DNA of 64,000 nt from positions 51,455-115,454 of the forward strand of contig NZ_JAOQMX010000006.1 of NCBI RefSeq assembly GCF_025960985.1. Reading direction: 5' to 3'. Made by a program: the position numbers and the translations under genes. The notes under the pieces were generated by a model. It had not been told where the DNA came from and made no database searches. It saw only the letters and a list, made by a program, of their open reading frames with translations. This DNA is from Flavobacterium psychraerolatum. GTDB taxonomy: Bacteria; Bacteroidota; Bacteroidia; Flavobacteriales; Flavobacteriaceae. Positions 1-9,752 of this stretch are shown here, one piece after another (position 1 is the stretch's first letter; each line of letters begins with the position of its first letter).

Positions 1-1482
1 GTAAGTTATGGCACAGCTGTTGTGTTTATCCAAATATATTTTTGGTAAACTAATACTTATCGAACCTTTTCGCTCTGTTATTGCTATTTTGTCAATAATA
101 TTTGCAGGATCTGATACATCAATTTTAGTGCAGTTTTTGGCTCCGTAAACTACTACATACCTCATTTTATCATATTCAGGAAATTTCAAAATCACATCTG
201 CAATTAGGCTGTCTGTGGTAATATCCCAAACTTCAGGAACGTCCTCAACTTTATACCTAAACCCTGGTACTACATTTGGCAAAGCAGGGTACTTATATTG
301 ATTTTGGGATAATATGTCTGTTACCTGTTTATTGTTGTTTAAAAACCATTTAGCACTAAAAAAACCATTACCTTGAATGTTTTTATAGCTTCTATTCAAG
401 TTAATTTGATTCGGAATCTCATATGGATTAGTCCATTTTTTATCTGAATCGGTGTTAATTTTGTATGAGCTATTTCCAATGTAAACAGCTGCATTTCCAT
501 TCGAGTTTTCAGACCACCATTTCAATAATTTGGAATACGAAGCTGTTTTATGTTCGATACTCCAATACAGTTGTGGCAAAATATAATCTACCCATTTGTA
601 TTCCATCCAAGCCATTGGATCTGCAAATAAATCATCATAGTTAGTTTGCCCAGATTGCGTATCTGACCCTTTTGGATCTACCGATTTATTACGCCACACT
701 CCAAATGGACTAATTCCGAATTGTACCCATGGTTTTATTTTTTTAATTGCGTAGCTGGTACATTTAACATAGTTATTGGTGTTTAAACGTCTCCAGTCGG
801 CTAATGATAGTCCATTTCCATATTTTTTGTATGCTGCTGAATCGTTAAAATCAAGTCCAGAAATTTTGTATGGATAAAAGTAATCATCAAAATGAACAGC
901 ATCAATATCGTAGTTTTTTACGACCTCTTCAATCACAGACACTAGTTGATTTTGTACTTCTGGTAGCCCTGGGTTGTAATAATATTTTTCTCCGTACTTA
1001 ATCATCCATTCGGGATGTTTGATCATATCATGATTCGGACTCAATGTTTCTTTTTTTAAGTCAAATGTTGCTCTAAAAGGGTTAAACCAAGCATGAAATT
1101 CAAACCCTCTTTTATGTGCTTGTTCAATCATCCATTCCAATGGATCGTAGTATGGGTCTGGTGCTTTTCCTTCTTTTCCAGTCAAATAGCGAGACCAAGG
1201 AGCAAATTTAGAGGGATAAAAAGCATCTCCTACACTACGAACTTGAACGATAACTACGTTGTAGTTTAGTTTTTTATATGCGTTAAGAATTTCAATATAA
1301 TCTGATTTTTGCTTCGATACTGCATCTGTGCTAGTTTTTGGCCAATCTATGTTAACTACAGTTGCAATCCATACTGCTCTAAATTCATTTTTAGGGTGCA
1401 TGGGATTTTGTTGTGCGTAAGTCGTTGAAAATAGGGCTGTAAAAAAGAAAAAAAGTACAGCTATTGAAACATTCTGGTTCAT
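1..1482 (-). CDS. GHL10-type family 10 glycosylhydrolase-like secreted protein (3' end beyond window)
   Basis: The reading frame is open from ATG at 1482 to the left edge, 494 codons, so the C-terminus is missing. An N-terminal signal peptide (hydrophobic residues 5-20, then TTYAQQ) indicates export. The motif FRAVWIATVVNIDWP near residue 32 and later VQVRSVGDAFY, EWMIEQAHKRGFEFHAWFNP and DAVHFDDYFYP are hallmarks of the glycosyl-hydrolase-like 10 (YngK/DUF187) TIM-barrel family. The likely role is hydrolysis of an extracellular or cell-wall glycan; the substrate cannot be told from sequence. Family identification is by motif memory, not by a search. The length seen already covers the catalytic barrel and part of the C-terminal region. 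Confidence 0.85.
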   Translation of the reverse strand, partial: MNQNVSIAVLFFFFTALFSTTYAQQNPMHPKNEFRAVWIATVVNIDWPKTSTDAVSKQKSDYIEILNAYKKLNYNVVIVQVRSVGDAFYPSKFAPWSRYLTGKEGKAPDPYYDPLEWMIEQAHKRGFEFHAWFNPFRATFDLKKETLSPNHDMIKHPEWMIKYGEKYYYNPGLPEVQNQLVSVIEEVVKNYDIDAVHFDDYFYPYKISGLDFNDSAAYKKYGNGLSLADWRRLNTNNYVKCTSYAIKKIKPWVQFGISPFGVWRNKSVDPKGSDTQSGQTNYDDLFADPMAWMEYKWVDYILPQLYWSIEHKTASYSKLLKWWSENSNGNAAVYIGNSSYKINTDSDKKWTNPYEIPNQINLNRSYKNIQGNGFFSAKWFLNNNKQVTDILSQNQYKYPALPNVVPGFRYKVEDVPEVWDITTDSLIADVILKFPEYDKMRYVVVYGAKNCTKIDVSDPANIIDKIAITERKGSISISLPKIYLDKHNSCAITY

Positions 1483-1856
1483 TTTTTGGTTGTTTTTTAT
1501 CAAAATCAAAAATAGTTTTTTTAGAGTAGTTTATGAGTTTAAATCGAAATATTATTCTCTAAATAAATACATACAATTTCTTTGCCAAAAGAAGGAGTTT
1601 GAAACTGATTTTTAGGACTATTTATTTTATTCGTTTCCTGCTAACTGTCTAAGTATTTTTACTATCCACATAGATTTATTATTCATAGGTAAAGAGTTTT
1701 TTTTCTATGCTTTTGGAAATGCTTTGTCTTTGTAAGATAGCTATTGATTATAGGTTAAATAATATCCTGTGCTGTCTGGGTGACATGATGATTTTAATAA
1801 ATTAATGGAAACCGTTGTTTCAATATTGTTTGAGAATGATTAGCTGGAAAAAATTC
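1483..1856. other. intergenic stretch, no gene seen
   Basis: These 374 bases are AT-rich and hold the upstream region of the glycosylhydrolase gene and the 3' flank of the neighbouring lipoprotein gene. No ORF, strong hairpin or repeat was recognised. Confidence 0.5.
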
Positions 1857-2387
1857 TTAAAAGTCATTTTTCCAATCCATTGTTTGTATAGATGAAACCT
1901 TGTTGGCAGCATTCATCGTTACTCGGAGTTCTTTGTTGGCTACTTTTTTCGAATACAATGCTTTATAGCGATATACAGATATTTTAGTTTTTGGATTTTT
2001 CAAAACCTCTACCAATTCGATGTCATTAAAAGTTCCATAAAACTTACGGTAGCGATTGCATATAGAAGATAATTTTTCAATGGTAATGTTGTTAATTACC
2101 GAAGTAGTCGCTTCACTAGTAGTATAAGGTTTGAATTTTGATGTATTACAAGTCATCAAGATTCGCTTTCCTAATTCATAAGCTTTCCTTTTTTGAGATG
2201 AATTAACTGCTGCAGGATATAGTTTTACAAATTCTACCTTATCTTTTTCGTCCTCTACAAGTGTATCTTGTGCAACCTCTTCGGTTTCATTTATTGTTTT
2301 GTCAATAGGGATTTGGGTAGTAACTACTTTTTTTGATTTACAGGATATAAATAAAGTCAAACAAAGTAGTATAATTAATCTTTTCAT
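1857..2387 (-). CDS. putative lipoprotein, unknown function
   Basis: I chose ATG 2387 because it begins a typical lipoprotein signal: MKRLIILLCLTLFISC, with lipobox cysteine 16 followed by KSKK. The open frame extends 41 codons further upstream, but that extension has no signal character. The mature protein of about 160 residues is acidic near the N-terminus (TEEVAQDTLVEDEKDK) and has a mixed alpha/beta body with no motif I recognise. It is probably anchored on the periplasmic side of the inner or outer membrane. It stands alone between the glycosylhydrolase and topB, all on the minus strand. Confidence 0.7.
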   Translation of the reverse strand: MKRLIILLCLTLFISCKSKKVVTTQIPIDKTINETEEVAQDTLVEDEKDKVEFVKLYPAAVNSSQKRKAYELGKRILMTCNTSKFKPYTTSEATTSVINNITIEKLSSICNRYRKFYGTFNDIELVEVLKNPKTKISVYRYKALYSKKVANKELRVTMNAANKVSSIQTMDWKNDF

Positions 2388-2561
2388 GCTAAATTTTTTT
2401 AATCTGGTTAGTATTTTGATTACTAAAAAGTTGTAATTGTCTTTTTTTAAGGATAAAAACGAGATTGATTGTGTTTTAGCAAAATTAAGGAACCAAAATG
2501 AAAAACACAAAGAAGATCGATCTAAATACTTTTTGATTTTTGTGCATTTTATGGGTTGATA

Positions 2562-4886
2562 TTATAAATTATCTTTCAAAATTTGATATACAAGTTCTTT
2601 ACTTGGTTTCTGATCTTTTAATTTTTCTCTAATGACATCAAATAGTACTTTAAAATTACAACCTAGTTTATAGTTGCTACAACCATAAGCAGTTTTACCT
2701 TTTAAAACGATTCCTTTTTGACATTTAGGACAAGGTAAGTCAGGCGAACTCGTTTTCTTCTCTGTTGTGGGAGTAGGAGTTGCTCCTTTTTTTGGTTCTA
2801 ATTTGAGAATATAATTTTCATCCAAACGCAGTAAGCCTTCGACAGTTCCAGACTCTGTTTTAAAATCTTTTAGGTTTACGGTAGACCCTTTTTGTAACAA
2901 TCGTAAATATTGATTTTCAGAAATTTTCTTTTCTGCGAAAGTAAAAGGGAGAACAAATTTGCAACCAGTACTGTAATTAGCACAACCATAAGCCAATTTA
3001 CCTTTAATTAAAGTATTTTTTTTGCATTTGGGGCATACTTCTGCCGTGATGCCAGCCGTTTTCTTTTTCTCAACAACTGCTTTCACTTTTTCAACCTGTC
3101 CAGCATGTGAAATATTGGCACGTATGGTCTCGCTTCGCACCTCATAGACCAAGGCATCGACCATTTGTTTCATGTTTTTAATAAATGCTGCGGCAGAGAA
3201 AGTTCCTTTTTCTATATCTTTTAATTGCTTTTCCCAAGAGCCCGTTAATTCCGCTGATTTGATTAAATCATTCTGAATCGTATCAATCAATTGGATTCCA
3301 GTTGGAGTAGGTAGCACCTGTTTTTTATTTCGAACAATATATTGACGTTTAAAAAGTGTTTCAATAATATTCGCTCTTGTGGACGGCCTTCCAATTCCGT
3401 TTTCTTTCATTAATTCGCGTAAATCCTCATCATCGACTTGTTTTCCAGCCGTTTCCATAGCGCGAAGTAATGTTGCTTCTGTAAATTGATTGGGTGGTTT
3501 TGTTTCTTTTTCTAAAAAAGAAGGTTGATGCGGTCCTTTTTCGCCTATAACGAAATCAGGTAATAAATCTGCTTCTTTTTCTTTAGTTTTGGTGGGCGTA
3601 GCCGAAGTCTCAAATACAACACGAAATCCTTTTTTTAGTATTACTTTACCCGTAGTTTTAAAGTGTACATCAGCTGCTTTTCCTATAACGGTTGTGTTGG
3701 CTACCAAACAATCATCATAAAAAACAGCAATAAAACGCTTAGTAATAATATCATACACCAATTGCTGGTTGTGTTGCAAATTGGATTGTATTCCAGTTGG
3801 AATTATAGCGTGGTGATCTGTAACTTTTTTATCATTAAAAACCTTAGCCGATTTTTTGATTTTCTTACCCAACAGAGGTTGGGTTAACGCAGCATAATTA
3901 GTCAGTTTTTGTAAAATCCCAGGTACTTTTGGGTAAATATCATTTGGTAAAAACGTGGTGTCTACTCTGGGGTAGGTGACTACCTTTTGTTCGTATAAGG
4001 TCTGTGTAATCTTTAAGGTTTCCTCAGCCGAAAACCCAAATTTGGTATTGCAATATACTTGTAAACCAGTTAAATCAAACAATTTTGGTGCAAATTCGTT
4101 TCCATTCTTTTTTTCAATAGAAACAATTTCGAACTCACTTTCTTTGACTCTGTTGGACAAGAGTTCTCCATCTTCTTTTTTTAAAAAGCGACCTTCTTCG
4201 TAACTGAAAAGGGTTTCTCTATATAAGGTTTGCAATTCCCAATAGGGTTGTGGTTTAAAATTTTCAATTTCTTTCCAACGATCGACTACCATTGCCAATG
4301 TGGGAGTTTGTACACGTCCAATGGAAAGTACCTGCTTGTAACCGCCATGTTTTACAGTGTACAATCGAGTAGCATTCATACCCAATAACCAGTCACCAAT
4401 GGCTCGAGAAAATCCTGCGTAGTATAAATTATCGTAATTAGAAGAAGGTTTTAAATTGTCAAAACCTTCTTTGATCGCTTCGGTTGTCAAGGAAGAAATC
4501 CACAAACGTTGCACTTCACCTTTATAATTGGCTTCGTTCAAGACCCAACGCTGAATCAATTCTCCTTCTTGTCCAGCATCCCCGCAGTTGATGACCAAAT
4601 CGGCTTTGTCAAATAAGCTTTTTATGATGCGAAATTGCTTTTGAATTCCCGAATTCTCCACAACTTTGGTTTCGAATTTATCGGGCAGCATTGGTAGGTT
4701 ATTCAAATCCCAACTTTTCCAGTATGGTTTGTAATCGTTGGGTTCTTTCAAAGTACAAAGGTGACCAAAAGTATAGGTTACCGCATAGCCATTACCTTCA
4801 AAATATCCATCATGTTTGGTATTGGCTCCTAAAACGGACGCAATTTCTCGAGCTACACTGGGCTTTTCAGCAATACAAACCTTCAT
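2562..4886 (-). CDS. topB: DNA topoisomerase III (type IA)
   Basis: The 774-residue protein begins with a TOPRIM domain (MKVCIAEKPSVAREIASVLG; INCGDAGQEGELIQRW holds the acidic metal-binding residues). The catalytic tyrosine is Y305 in the motif TYPRVDTTFL. The conserved ENGIGRPSTRANIIETL segment follows near residue 500. The C-terminus carries two zinc-ribbon-like Cys4 repeats (CPKCKKNTLIKGKLAYGC and CPKCQKGIVLKGKTAYGC), as in TopB-like enzymes of Bacteroidetes. It relaxes and decatenates DNA through a transient 5'-phosphotyrosine link. It is a monocistronic-looking gene on the minus strand and shows no sign of damage. Confidence 0.95.
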   Translation of the reverse strand: MKVCIAEKPSVAREIASVLGANTKHDGYFEGNGYAVTYTFGHLCTLKEPNDYKPYWKSWDLNNLPMLPDKFETKVVENSGIQKQFRIIKSLFDKADLVINCGDAGQEGELIQRWVLNEANYKGEVQRLWISSLTTEAIKEGFDNLKPSSNYDNLYYAGFSRAIGDWLLGMNATRLYTVKHGGYKQVLSIGRVQTPTLAMVVDRWKEIENFKPQPYWELQTLYRETLFSYEEGRFLKKEDGELLSNRVKESEFEIVSIEKKNGNEFAPKLFDLTGLQVYCNTKFGFSAEETLKITQTLYEQKVVTYPRVDTTFLPNDIYPKVPGILQKLTNYAALTQPLLGKKIKKSAKVFNDKKVTDHHAIIPTGIQSNLQHNQQLVYDIITKRFIAVFYDDCLVANTTVIGKAADVHFKTTGKVILKKGFRVVFETSATPTKTKEKEADLLPDFVIGEKGPHQPSFLEKETKPPNQFTEATLLRAMETAGKQVDDEDLRELMKENGIGRPSTRANIIETLFKRQYIVRNKKQVLPTPTGIQLIDTIQNDLIKSAELTGSWEKQLKDIEKGTFSAAAFIKNMKQMVDALVYEVRSETIRANISHAGQVEKVKAVVEKKKTAGITAEVCPKCKKNTLIKGKLAYGCANYSTGCKFVLPFTFAEKKISENQYLRLLQKGSTVNLKDFKTESGTVEGLLRLDENYILKLEPKKGATPTPTTEKKTSSPDLPCPKCQKGIVLKGKTAYGCSNYKLGCNFKVLFDVIREKLKDQKPSKELVYQILKDNL

Positions 4887-5325
4887 TTATTCCTTCTGTT
4901 TTGAGGGTGCAAATTAAGGATTTAGAAATTGGTATCGAAACAGAATTAATAGGTTTTGGATAATGTTTTGAACATACTAATCGGGATACTTTTTAATATA
5001 CTTGTTAGCCAGATATAATAAGTAGAAATAGGTTTCTATATTTTACTACGTTTAATCAAAAAAGAGATCGTTTATCTTCGATTTATATTGATCTTAAGTA
5101 ATTTAGTAGTATTAGTTATTACTTAAGTACGGGCATCTGGTTTTTAAATTAGAAATTTTTAGAGTATAACTTCACAGGTGTGATTATATTGGGATGCTTT
5201 ATTTTATAAATTCGTGTCTAGTCCTAAAAAAACTGGTTGTACGCGAATTGCATTTTTTTAAGTTCGGTTGTCGATAAACTTTGCTAGCACAAGCGGGACG
5301 CTTGCGCTAGCGGGGTTAGCTAAAA
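4887..5325. other. intergenic stretch with a GC-rich inverted repeat at its end
   Basis: No gene is visible in these 439 bases. The only strong structure is the GC-rich hairpin listed separately at 5283-5311, next to the stop codon of the downstream lipoprotein gene. Confidence 0.5.
5283..5311. repeat. GC-rich inverted repeat (REP-like or terminator)
   Basis: Two 13-base arms (GCTAGCACAAGCG and CGCTTGCGCTAGC) pair at 12 of 13 positions around a 3-base loop. The element is much richer in G+C than its surroundings. It lies 15 bases beyond the stop of the lipoprotein gene ending at 5326, so it could end that transcript, but it lacks a clear T-tract. A dispersed REP-like element is an alternative. 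Confidence 0.55.
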
Positions 5326-5988
5326 TTATTTAGTTGAGATCGCTTTATTAATATATTTTAAATGCTTCCTTAATTCATTGTAGTTGGAGAAATTTTCAAT
5401 TCCAAATATATCTTTATCGTTTAACCAGACTGTGGGAACCTCCAAGTTTTTAGATTTGTAAAAGTTTAATAAGTAGGATCCACCATCATACCACATGTTT
5501 GCAAGTTTGTCAGAGAAGTTTTTTTCATAATAAATGTATTTTTCATATTCTCTATGTTTTAACTCATTTAGGAGTGGTAAATATATTTTATTATATTCAT
5601 TTCTGTTGCTTAAAGATTTCTCTTTGTTTTTATAATTTAAACTTCTATGTTTCTTTATTTGGGGTGAATATTCATTTTCAAAAGCGATATATTCTTCAAC
5701 AGCTTCCTGCCATATTTCTTTTAGGTTTTCATAGTTGGGCGATTCATGCATAATCCATAAGAGATTTTTGTCTTTTTGTGCAGCCAAAGAATATCTACTT
5801 TTTCCTACTTTTATGTTTTCAAGATAAAATGCTAACTTTGAATAACTTAGTTGTTTGTCGATACTATCTTTCTTGTTTTCTAATTCCGAAAGATTCATTG
5901 TTTTGTATTTAGATGTGATTTTTTTGCTTGAAGAACAACTTGTAAATAAACAAATACTTGATGCAATCATTAAATATTTTAATTTCAT
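5326..5988 (-). CDS. putative lipoprotein with thioredoxin-like C-terminal stretch, unknown function
   Basis: The 220-residue product starts with a lipoprotein signal (MKLKYLMIASSICLFTSC, lipobox cysteine 18, then SSSKK). The middle is Lys/Glu/Asn-rich and helical. The C-terminal stretch LEVPTVWLNDKDIFGIENFSNYNELRKHL resembles the cis-Pro/strand end of glutaredoxin-like folds, but there is no CxxC, so I do not assign a redox function. It is AT-rich even compared with the neighbouring genes, which may mean recent acquisition or relaxed selection. It is isolated, with a GC-rich hairpin just past its stop. Confidence 0.6.
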   Translation of the reverse strand: MKLKYLMIASSICLFTSCSSSKKITSKYKTMNLSELENKKDSIDKQLSYSKLAFYLENIKVGKSRYSLAAQKDKNLLWIMHESPNYENLKEIWQEAVEEYIAFENEYSPQIKKHRSLNYKNKEKSLSNRNEYNKIYLPLLNELKHREYEKYIYYEKNFSDKLANMWYDGGSYLLNFYKSKNLEVPTVWLNDKDIFGIENFSNYNELRKHLKYINKAISTK

Positions 5989-6566
5989 AGTTTTAATTTT
6001 TACTAACGTCAGTCTGTGAAAAAATCTCCTTTTATTTGACTTAAATATAAATAAATAATTGAAGTATTATACATATAATATGTATGTTTAGATATCCTAT
6101 ATTTCACAGAAATACCTATGACTTCACGGAACATCCAAATACTATTTATTTTAGGACGAGACAATTTTTCGGGCATGGTTCCAAAGTTTCGTATGTTGTC
6201 TAATAAGTTGATATATACTGTAATAATTGGAAAGGGGTAGGGAGTTAGGAGACTTATCACAGCAATCCTAATTATCTCTATTAGATAGATGAAGACTTCT
6301 AATAACGGAGTTGGTTTTTAATTATTTATTTTCACAACACAAAACAAGTTTTGCGATTTTTATGATAGCATATTTTTGCGATGGTTCAAAAATAAGAAAA
6401 ATTGTAGTCAAGTTAAGCAATAAGTAATTTTTACCGAATACTTTTCGCATAAAATCGAATATCGATTTTGATACCCTTATAATTCATTTCAAACATAAAA
6501 AAAAGCGTTTAATCTCCTTTTAAATCGAGATTAAACGCTTACTAAATTTTATAAAAAAAATAAACT
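5989..6566. other. intergenic stretch containing the trp operon terminator
   Basis: These 578 bases hold the trpA terminator (6503-6540) and a small perfect palindrome at 6451-6469. An 83-codon open frame at 6009-6260 has no recognisable features and I do not call it a gene. Confidence 0.5.
6503..6540 (-). terminator. terminator of the trp operon
   Basis: A perfect 14-bp stem (AAGCGTTTAATCTC paired with GAGATTAAACGCTT) is followed, on the minus strand, by a run of eight T. It lies just after the trpA stop codon and closes the operon. Confidence 0.9.
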
Positions 6567-7328
6567 CTATCGAATTGCTTTCACAAAATCTGAGATTTTA
6601 CCAGTTCCTTCTTCGGTTAAGTGTTTGATGAAGGCGCTTCCAATAATCGCTCCTTTGGCATATTGAGTCGCTTGATTGAAGGTTGCTGCATTGTTAATTC
6701 CGAAACCTACAATTTGTTGGTTTTTGAGATTCATGTCGGCAATGCGTTTGAAGTAGTCTTCTTGTGTACTACCAAATCCTGATTGTGATCCTGTGACACT
6801 TGCAGAGCTTACCATATAGATAAACCCGGTTGAAACACTATCAATAAAACGGATGCGCTCGTCTCCTGTTTGTGGAGTGATTAGCAATACATTAAACAAA
6901 CCGTATTTTTCAAAAACAGCTTGATATTCATTTGCGTACACATCTACTGGTAAATCGGGGATAATCAATCCATCTATTCCTATTTCGGCACATTTGGCAC
7001 AAAAAGCTTCTACACCATATTGCATCATTGGATTGAAATACCCCATGATGATTAACGGAATTGATACTGTTTTACGAATGTCTTTTAATTGATTAAAAAG
7101 TACATCGGTGGTCATACCATTTTGTAATGCTTTGGTAGAACTTTCTTGGATGGTTGGTCCATCGGCCAAAGGGTCACTAAAGGGTAAGCCTATTTCGATT
7201 AAATCAATACCATTTTTTTCTAAATCTTCTATTATAGAAACGGTATCGGTAAGATGTGGGTACCCAGCTGAAAAGTAGATGGATAGTATTTTTTTATCTT
7301 CTTGTAATTTTTGTTGTATTCTGTTCAT
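6567..7328 (-). CDS. trpA: tryptophan synthase alpha chain
   Basis: This 253-residue TIM-barrel protein cleaves indole-3-glycerol phosphate to indole and glyceraldehyde 3-phosphate within the alpha2-beta2 complex with TrpB. The motif DLIEIGLPFSDPLADGPTIQ holds the catalytic Glu and Asp. The phosphate-binding loops (VSSASVTGS, VGFGIN) are intact. It is the last gene of the trp operon, separated from trpB by a small GGCT-like gene, and is followed by a strong terminator. Confidence 0.96.
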   Translation of the reverse strand: MNRIQQKLQEDKKILSIYFSAGYPHLTDTVSIIEDLEKNGIDLIEIGLPFSDPLADGPTIQESSTKALQNGMTTDVLFNQLKDIRKTVSIPLIIMGYFNPMMQYGVEAFCAKCAEIGIDGLIIPDLPVDVYANEYQAVFEKYGLFNVLLITPQTGDERIRFIDSVSTGFIYMVSSASVTGSQSGFGSTQEDYFKRIADMNLKNQQIVGFGINNAATFNQATQYAKGAIIGSAFIKHLTEEGTGKISDFVKAIR

Positions 7329-7368
7329 GGTGTTTTATTTGTCCAATAGGGAGTGGTTGCAATTAGGT

Positions 7369-7689
7369 TTAGTTGGTTGCGGTAAAAGTCCATGCAATTT
7401 GATTGGATTCCAATAACACTTCCATGCGTTTGTAATGTACTCCTTCATAGGTGTCTGCTTGTAGCAATTCATCATCAGTTATTTCGTAAAGTAAACCTAC
7501 GATAATATCTTGAAGTTTTTCGGTAGAGGTAATGATTGGATAGGATGCCATTCCAAATTCTTCTTCGATTTCGATTTTGGTAACAGTATATCCAATTAAG
7601 GAATCGGCATCTCCTTTTAAGGTACGACCGAAAATTGTTTGCTGAACATCAGTTTCTTGTAGTGATCCGTATGCGAATAATTTTGCCAT
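7369..7689 (-). CDS. gamma-glutamylcyclotransferase (AIG2-like) family protein
   Basis: The 106-residue product opens with LFAYGSLQE, the YGSL substrate-binding signature of the GGCT/AIG2 fold. It also has the conserved Glu/Tyr region DDELLQADTYEGVHYKRMEV. It is compact, cytoplasmic and of normal length for the family. The gene sits between trpB and trpA in the operon, 40 bases before trpA, and has no obvious role in tryptophan synthesis. Its substrate is unknown; family members release 5-oxoproline from gamma-glutamyl compounds. Confidence 0.8.
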   Translation of the reverse strand: MAKLFAYGSLQETDVQQTIFGRTLKGDADSLIGYTVTKIEIEEEFGMASYPIITSTEKLQDIIVGLLYEITDDELLQADTYEGVHYKRMEVLLESNQIAWTFTATN

Positions 7690-7732
7690 GATGAATTTTT
7701 TAATGTAAAATCAAATGTTTTGTGTCTGCGTT

Positions 7733-7824
7733 AGGGATGGAAGCGGTATCCTTTTTTGGGGCTTTTTTTGCCCCAAAAAAGATATAGCGTACAGCCCGCC
7801 CGCTTTTTTTGCGGGAACGCCCAA
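7733..7824. repeat. two-hairpin intergenic repeat element
   Basis: The gap between trpB and the GGCT-like gene holds two consecutive hairpins. The first, at 7751-7781, has a perfect 12-bp stem (CTTTTTTGGGGC) with a 7-T loop. The second, at 7799-7815, has a CCCGC/GCGGG stem, also with a 7-T loop. The form (a GGAAGCGG-type lead, a T-rich hairpin, then a GCCCG-type hairpin) resembles small intergenic repeats I have seen in Flavobacterium genomes; this is from memory. Confidence 0.6.
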
Positions 7825-9009
7825 CTATAATTTAAAATAATCGATATAGGTGTCCAAATCTTTGTCACCACGCCCCGAAAGGCAAATGACTACAATGTCT
7901 TCGGGTTTGAATTTTTTTTCTTTTAATACTGCCAAGGCATGTGAAGACTCTATTGCAGGAATGATTCCTTCTAGTTGGGATAATTCATATCCTGCCTTCA
8001 TTGCTTCGTCATCGGTCATGGAGTAGAATTCACCACGTCCTGTGGTTGCCAAATGCGCGTGCATTGGGCCAACTCCGGGGTAGTCTAATCCTGCTGAAAT
8101 GGAGTAGGGCTCTGTGATTTGTCCGTCTAGTGATTGCATTAATAAAGTTTTGCAACCGTGAATAACACCTACTTTTCCTAGTTTGCTGGTAGCTGCACTG
8201 TGACCACTATTTACTCCCTTTCCAGCGGCTTCTACTGCTATAATACCTACTTCTGGTTCATGCAAAAAGTGGTAATATGTACCAGCTGCATTACTCCCGC
8301 CACCAATACAAGCGACTACATAATCGGGGTTTTCACGTCCTTCTTTTTCTTTTAGTTGCCATTTGATTTCTTCGGAAACGATGCTTTGAAAACGCGTTAC
8401 CATGTCTGGGTATGGATGGGGTCCAATTGCCGATCCTATGATGTAATGTGTATCTACTGGATTATTGATCCAGTCGCGAATGGCTTCGTTAGTAGCGTCT
8501 TTCAAAGTACGAGAACCTGATAATGCAGGGCGTACTTCGGCCCCCAACATTTTCATACGGGCTACGTTTGGTGCTTGACGTTTGATGTCAATTTCGCCCA
8601 TATATACAATGCACTTCAAGCCCATTAATGCACATACGGTTGCTGTTGCAACGCCGTGCTGACCTGCTCCTGTTTCTGCAATGATACGGTGTTTACCTAG
8701 TTTCTTGGCGACTAGAATTTGACCAATAGTATTGTTGATTTTGTGTGCACCGGTGTGGTTAAGATCTTCTCTTTTGAGGTAAATCTTGGCATTGTATTTT
8801 TCGGATAATCGCTTTGCGTGAAACAAAGGAGTAGGGCGTCCTACGTAATCCTTAAGCAATTGGTCAAACTCTGCTTGAAAATCAGGTTCAGCCGTAATTT
8901 TAAGGTAGTTTTGACGCAATTCTTCTACGTTTGGATATAACATTTCGGGGATGTAAGCACCACCAAATTCGCCATAATATCCTTTTTCGTCTACATTATA
9001 TGATGTCAT
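7825..9009 (-). CDS. trpB: tryptophan synthase beta chain
   Basis: The 394-residue PLP enzyme condenses indole with L-serine. I use ATG 9009 ([17 protein letters not shown]), which matches the usual family N-terminus; the longer frame to 9045 has a non-ATG start. The PLP lysine is in HTGAHKINN, the phosphate-binding loop is GGGSNAAG, and the Glu of the AETGAGQHG loop is present. Length is normal. It is in operon with trpF, whose stop codon lies 38 bases upstream. Confidence 0.96.
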   Translation of the reverse strand: MTSYNVDEKGYYGEFGGAYIPEMLYPNVEELRQNYLKITAEPDFQAEFDQLLKDYVGRPTPLFHAKRLSEKYNAKIYLKREDLNHTGAHKINNTIGQILVAKKLGKHRIIAETGAGQHGVATATVCALMGLKCIVYMGEIDIKRQAPNVARMKMLGAEVRPALSGSRTLKDATNEAIRDWINNPVDTHYIIGSAIGPHPYPDMVTRFQSIVSEEIKWQLKEKEGRENPDYVVACIGGGSNAAGTYYHFLHEPEVGIIAVEAAGKGVNSGHSAATSKLGKVGVIHGCKTLLMQSLDGQITEPYSISAGLDYPGVGPMHAHLATTGRGEFYSMTDDEAMKAGYELSQLEGIIPAIESSHALAVLKEKKFKPEDIVVICLSGRGDKDLDTYIDYFKL

Positions 9010-9047
9010 TTTCTTGTTTGTGTTAAGTGACGCGATAAATCGCAACT

Positions 9048-9671
9048 TTACTTTATTGTTGAGAGATTTTGTAATGCCTCTATGTTTTTTAATCCTGGTT
9101 CTATTTCAAATTTACTGTTTACGTCAATGGCGTATAGTGGTAAATTGATTTTCATTATTTCATTTGCAGCTTCTAATTCGTCCAAACCAATTCCTCCACT
9201 TAGAAAAAAAGGTTTACTAGAAGGGTAACTTTCGAGTACTTTCCAGTCAAATGTGGTACCGTTTCCGCCAGGAAGCTTTCCTTTGGTATCAAAAAGGAAG
9301 TAGTCACATATTGATTCATAAGGTTTTAGTACTTCGAAGTTGAAGTCGTCTAAGATAGAAAAAACTTTAATTACTTCTATCTTGTTTTGTAATTTGCTTT
9401 GTAATTCGGTACAAAAATCTACAGATTCTTTTCCGTGCAATTGTATGGCTTGTAAATCATGGAGGGCAACTTTATGTAAAATCCCCTCGATGGTTTCATT
9501 TACGAATACACCGGTTTTCTTAATGCTCTGAGGTAATTTTGGAATCACACCATCAAAATAACGTGCTGACCGTTCCCAAAAGATAAATCCCATATAATCG
9601 GGTAGGAGCGCAGCTACTTCGAGTATATTGTCAGGGTATTTCATACCGCAGATTTTTATTTTTATTTTCAT
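9048..9671 (-). CDS. trpF: phosphoribosylanthranilate isomerase
   Basis: The start at ATG 9671 gives [15 protein letters not shown], the classical beginning with the catalytic Cys in KICGM. The frame extends 11 codons upstream without support. The 207-residue TIM-barrel performs the Amadori rearrangement of PRA to CdRP. The general acid is the Asp of [17 protein letters not shown], which also carries phosphate-binding glycines, and LSGGIG is intact. The motif usually DVNSGVE reads DVNSKFE, a substitution I believe is normal in flavobacteria. Confidence 0.94.
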   Translation of the reverse strand: MKIKIKICGMKYPDNILEVAALLPDYMGFIFWERSARYFDGVIPKLPQSIKKTGVFVNETIEGILHKVALHDLQAIQLHGKESVDFCTELQSKLQNKIEVIKVFSILDDFNFEVLKPYESICDYFLFDTKGKLPGGNGTTFDWKVLESYPSSKPFFLSGGIGLDELEAANEIMKINLPLYAIDVNSKFEIEPGLKNIEALQNLSTIK

Positions 9672-9752
9672 GGCTTTTAACTGTTGGCTTTTAGCTTTTG
9701 ACAAACTGCCCTTTGCTAAAAATATTTTTATTATAGTCAGAATAGAAGGCTA

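Noticed and set aside
6009..6260. 83-codon open frame on the minus strand
   Set aside because: It has no recognisable motif, signal or supporting start and lies in a low-complexity AT-rich gap near the trp terminator.
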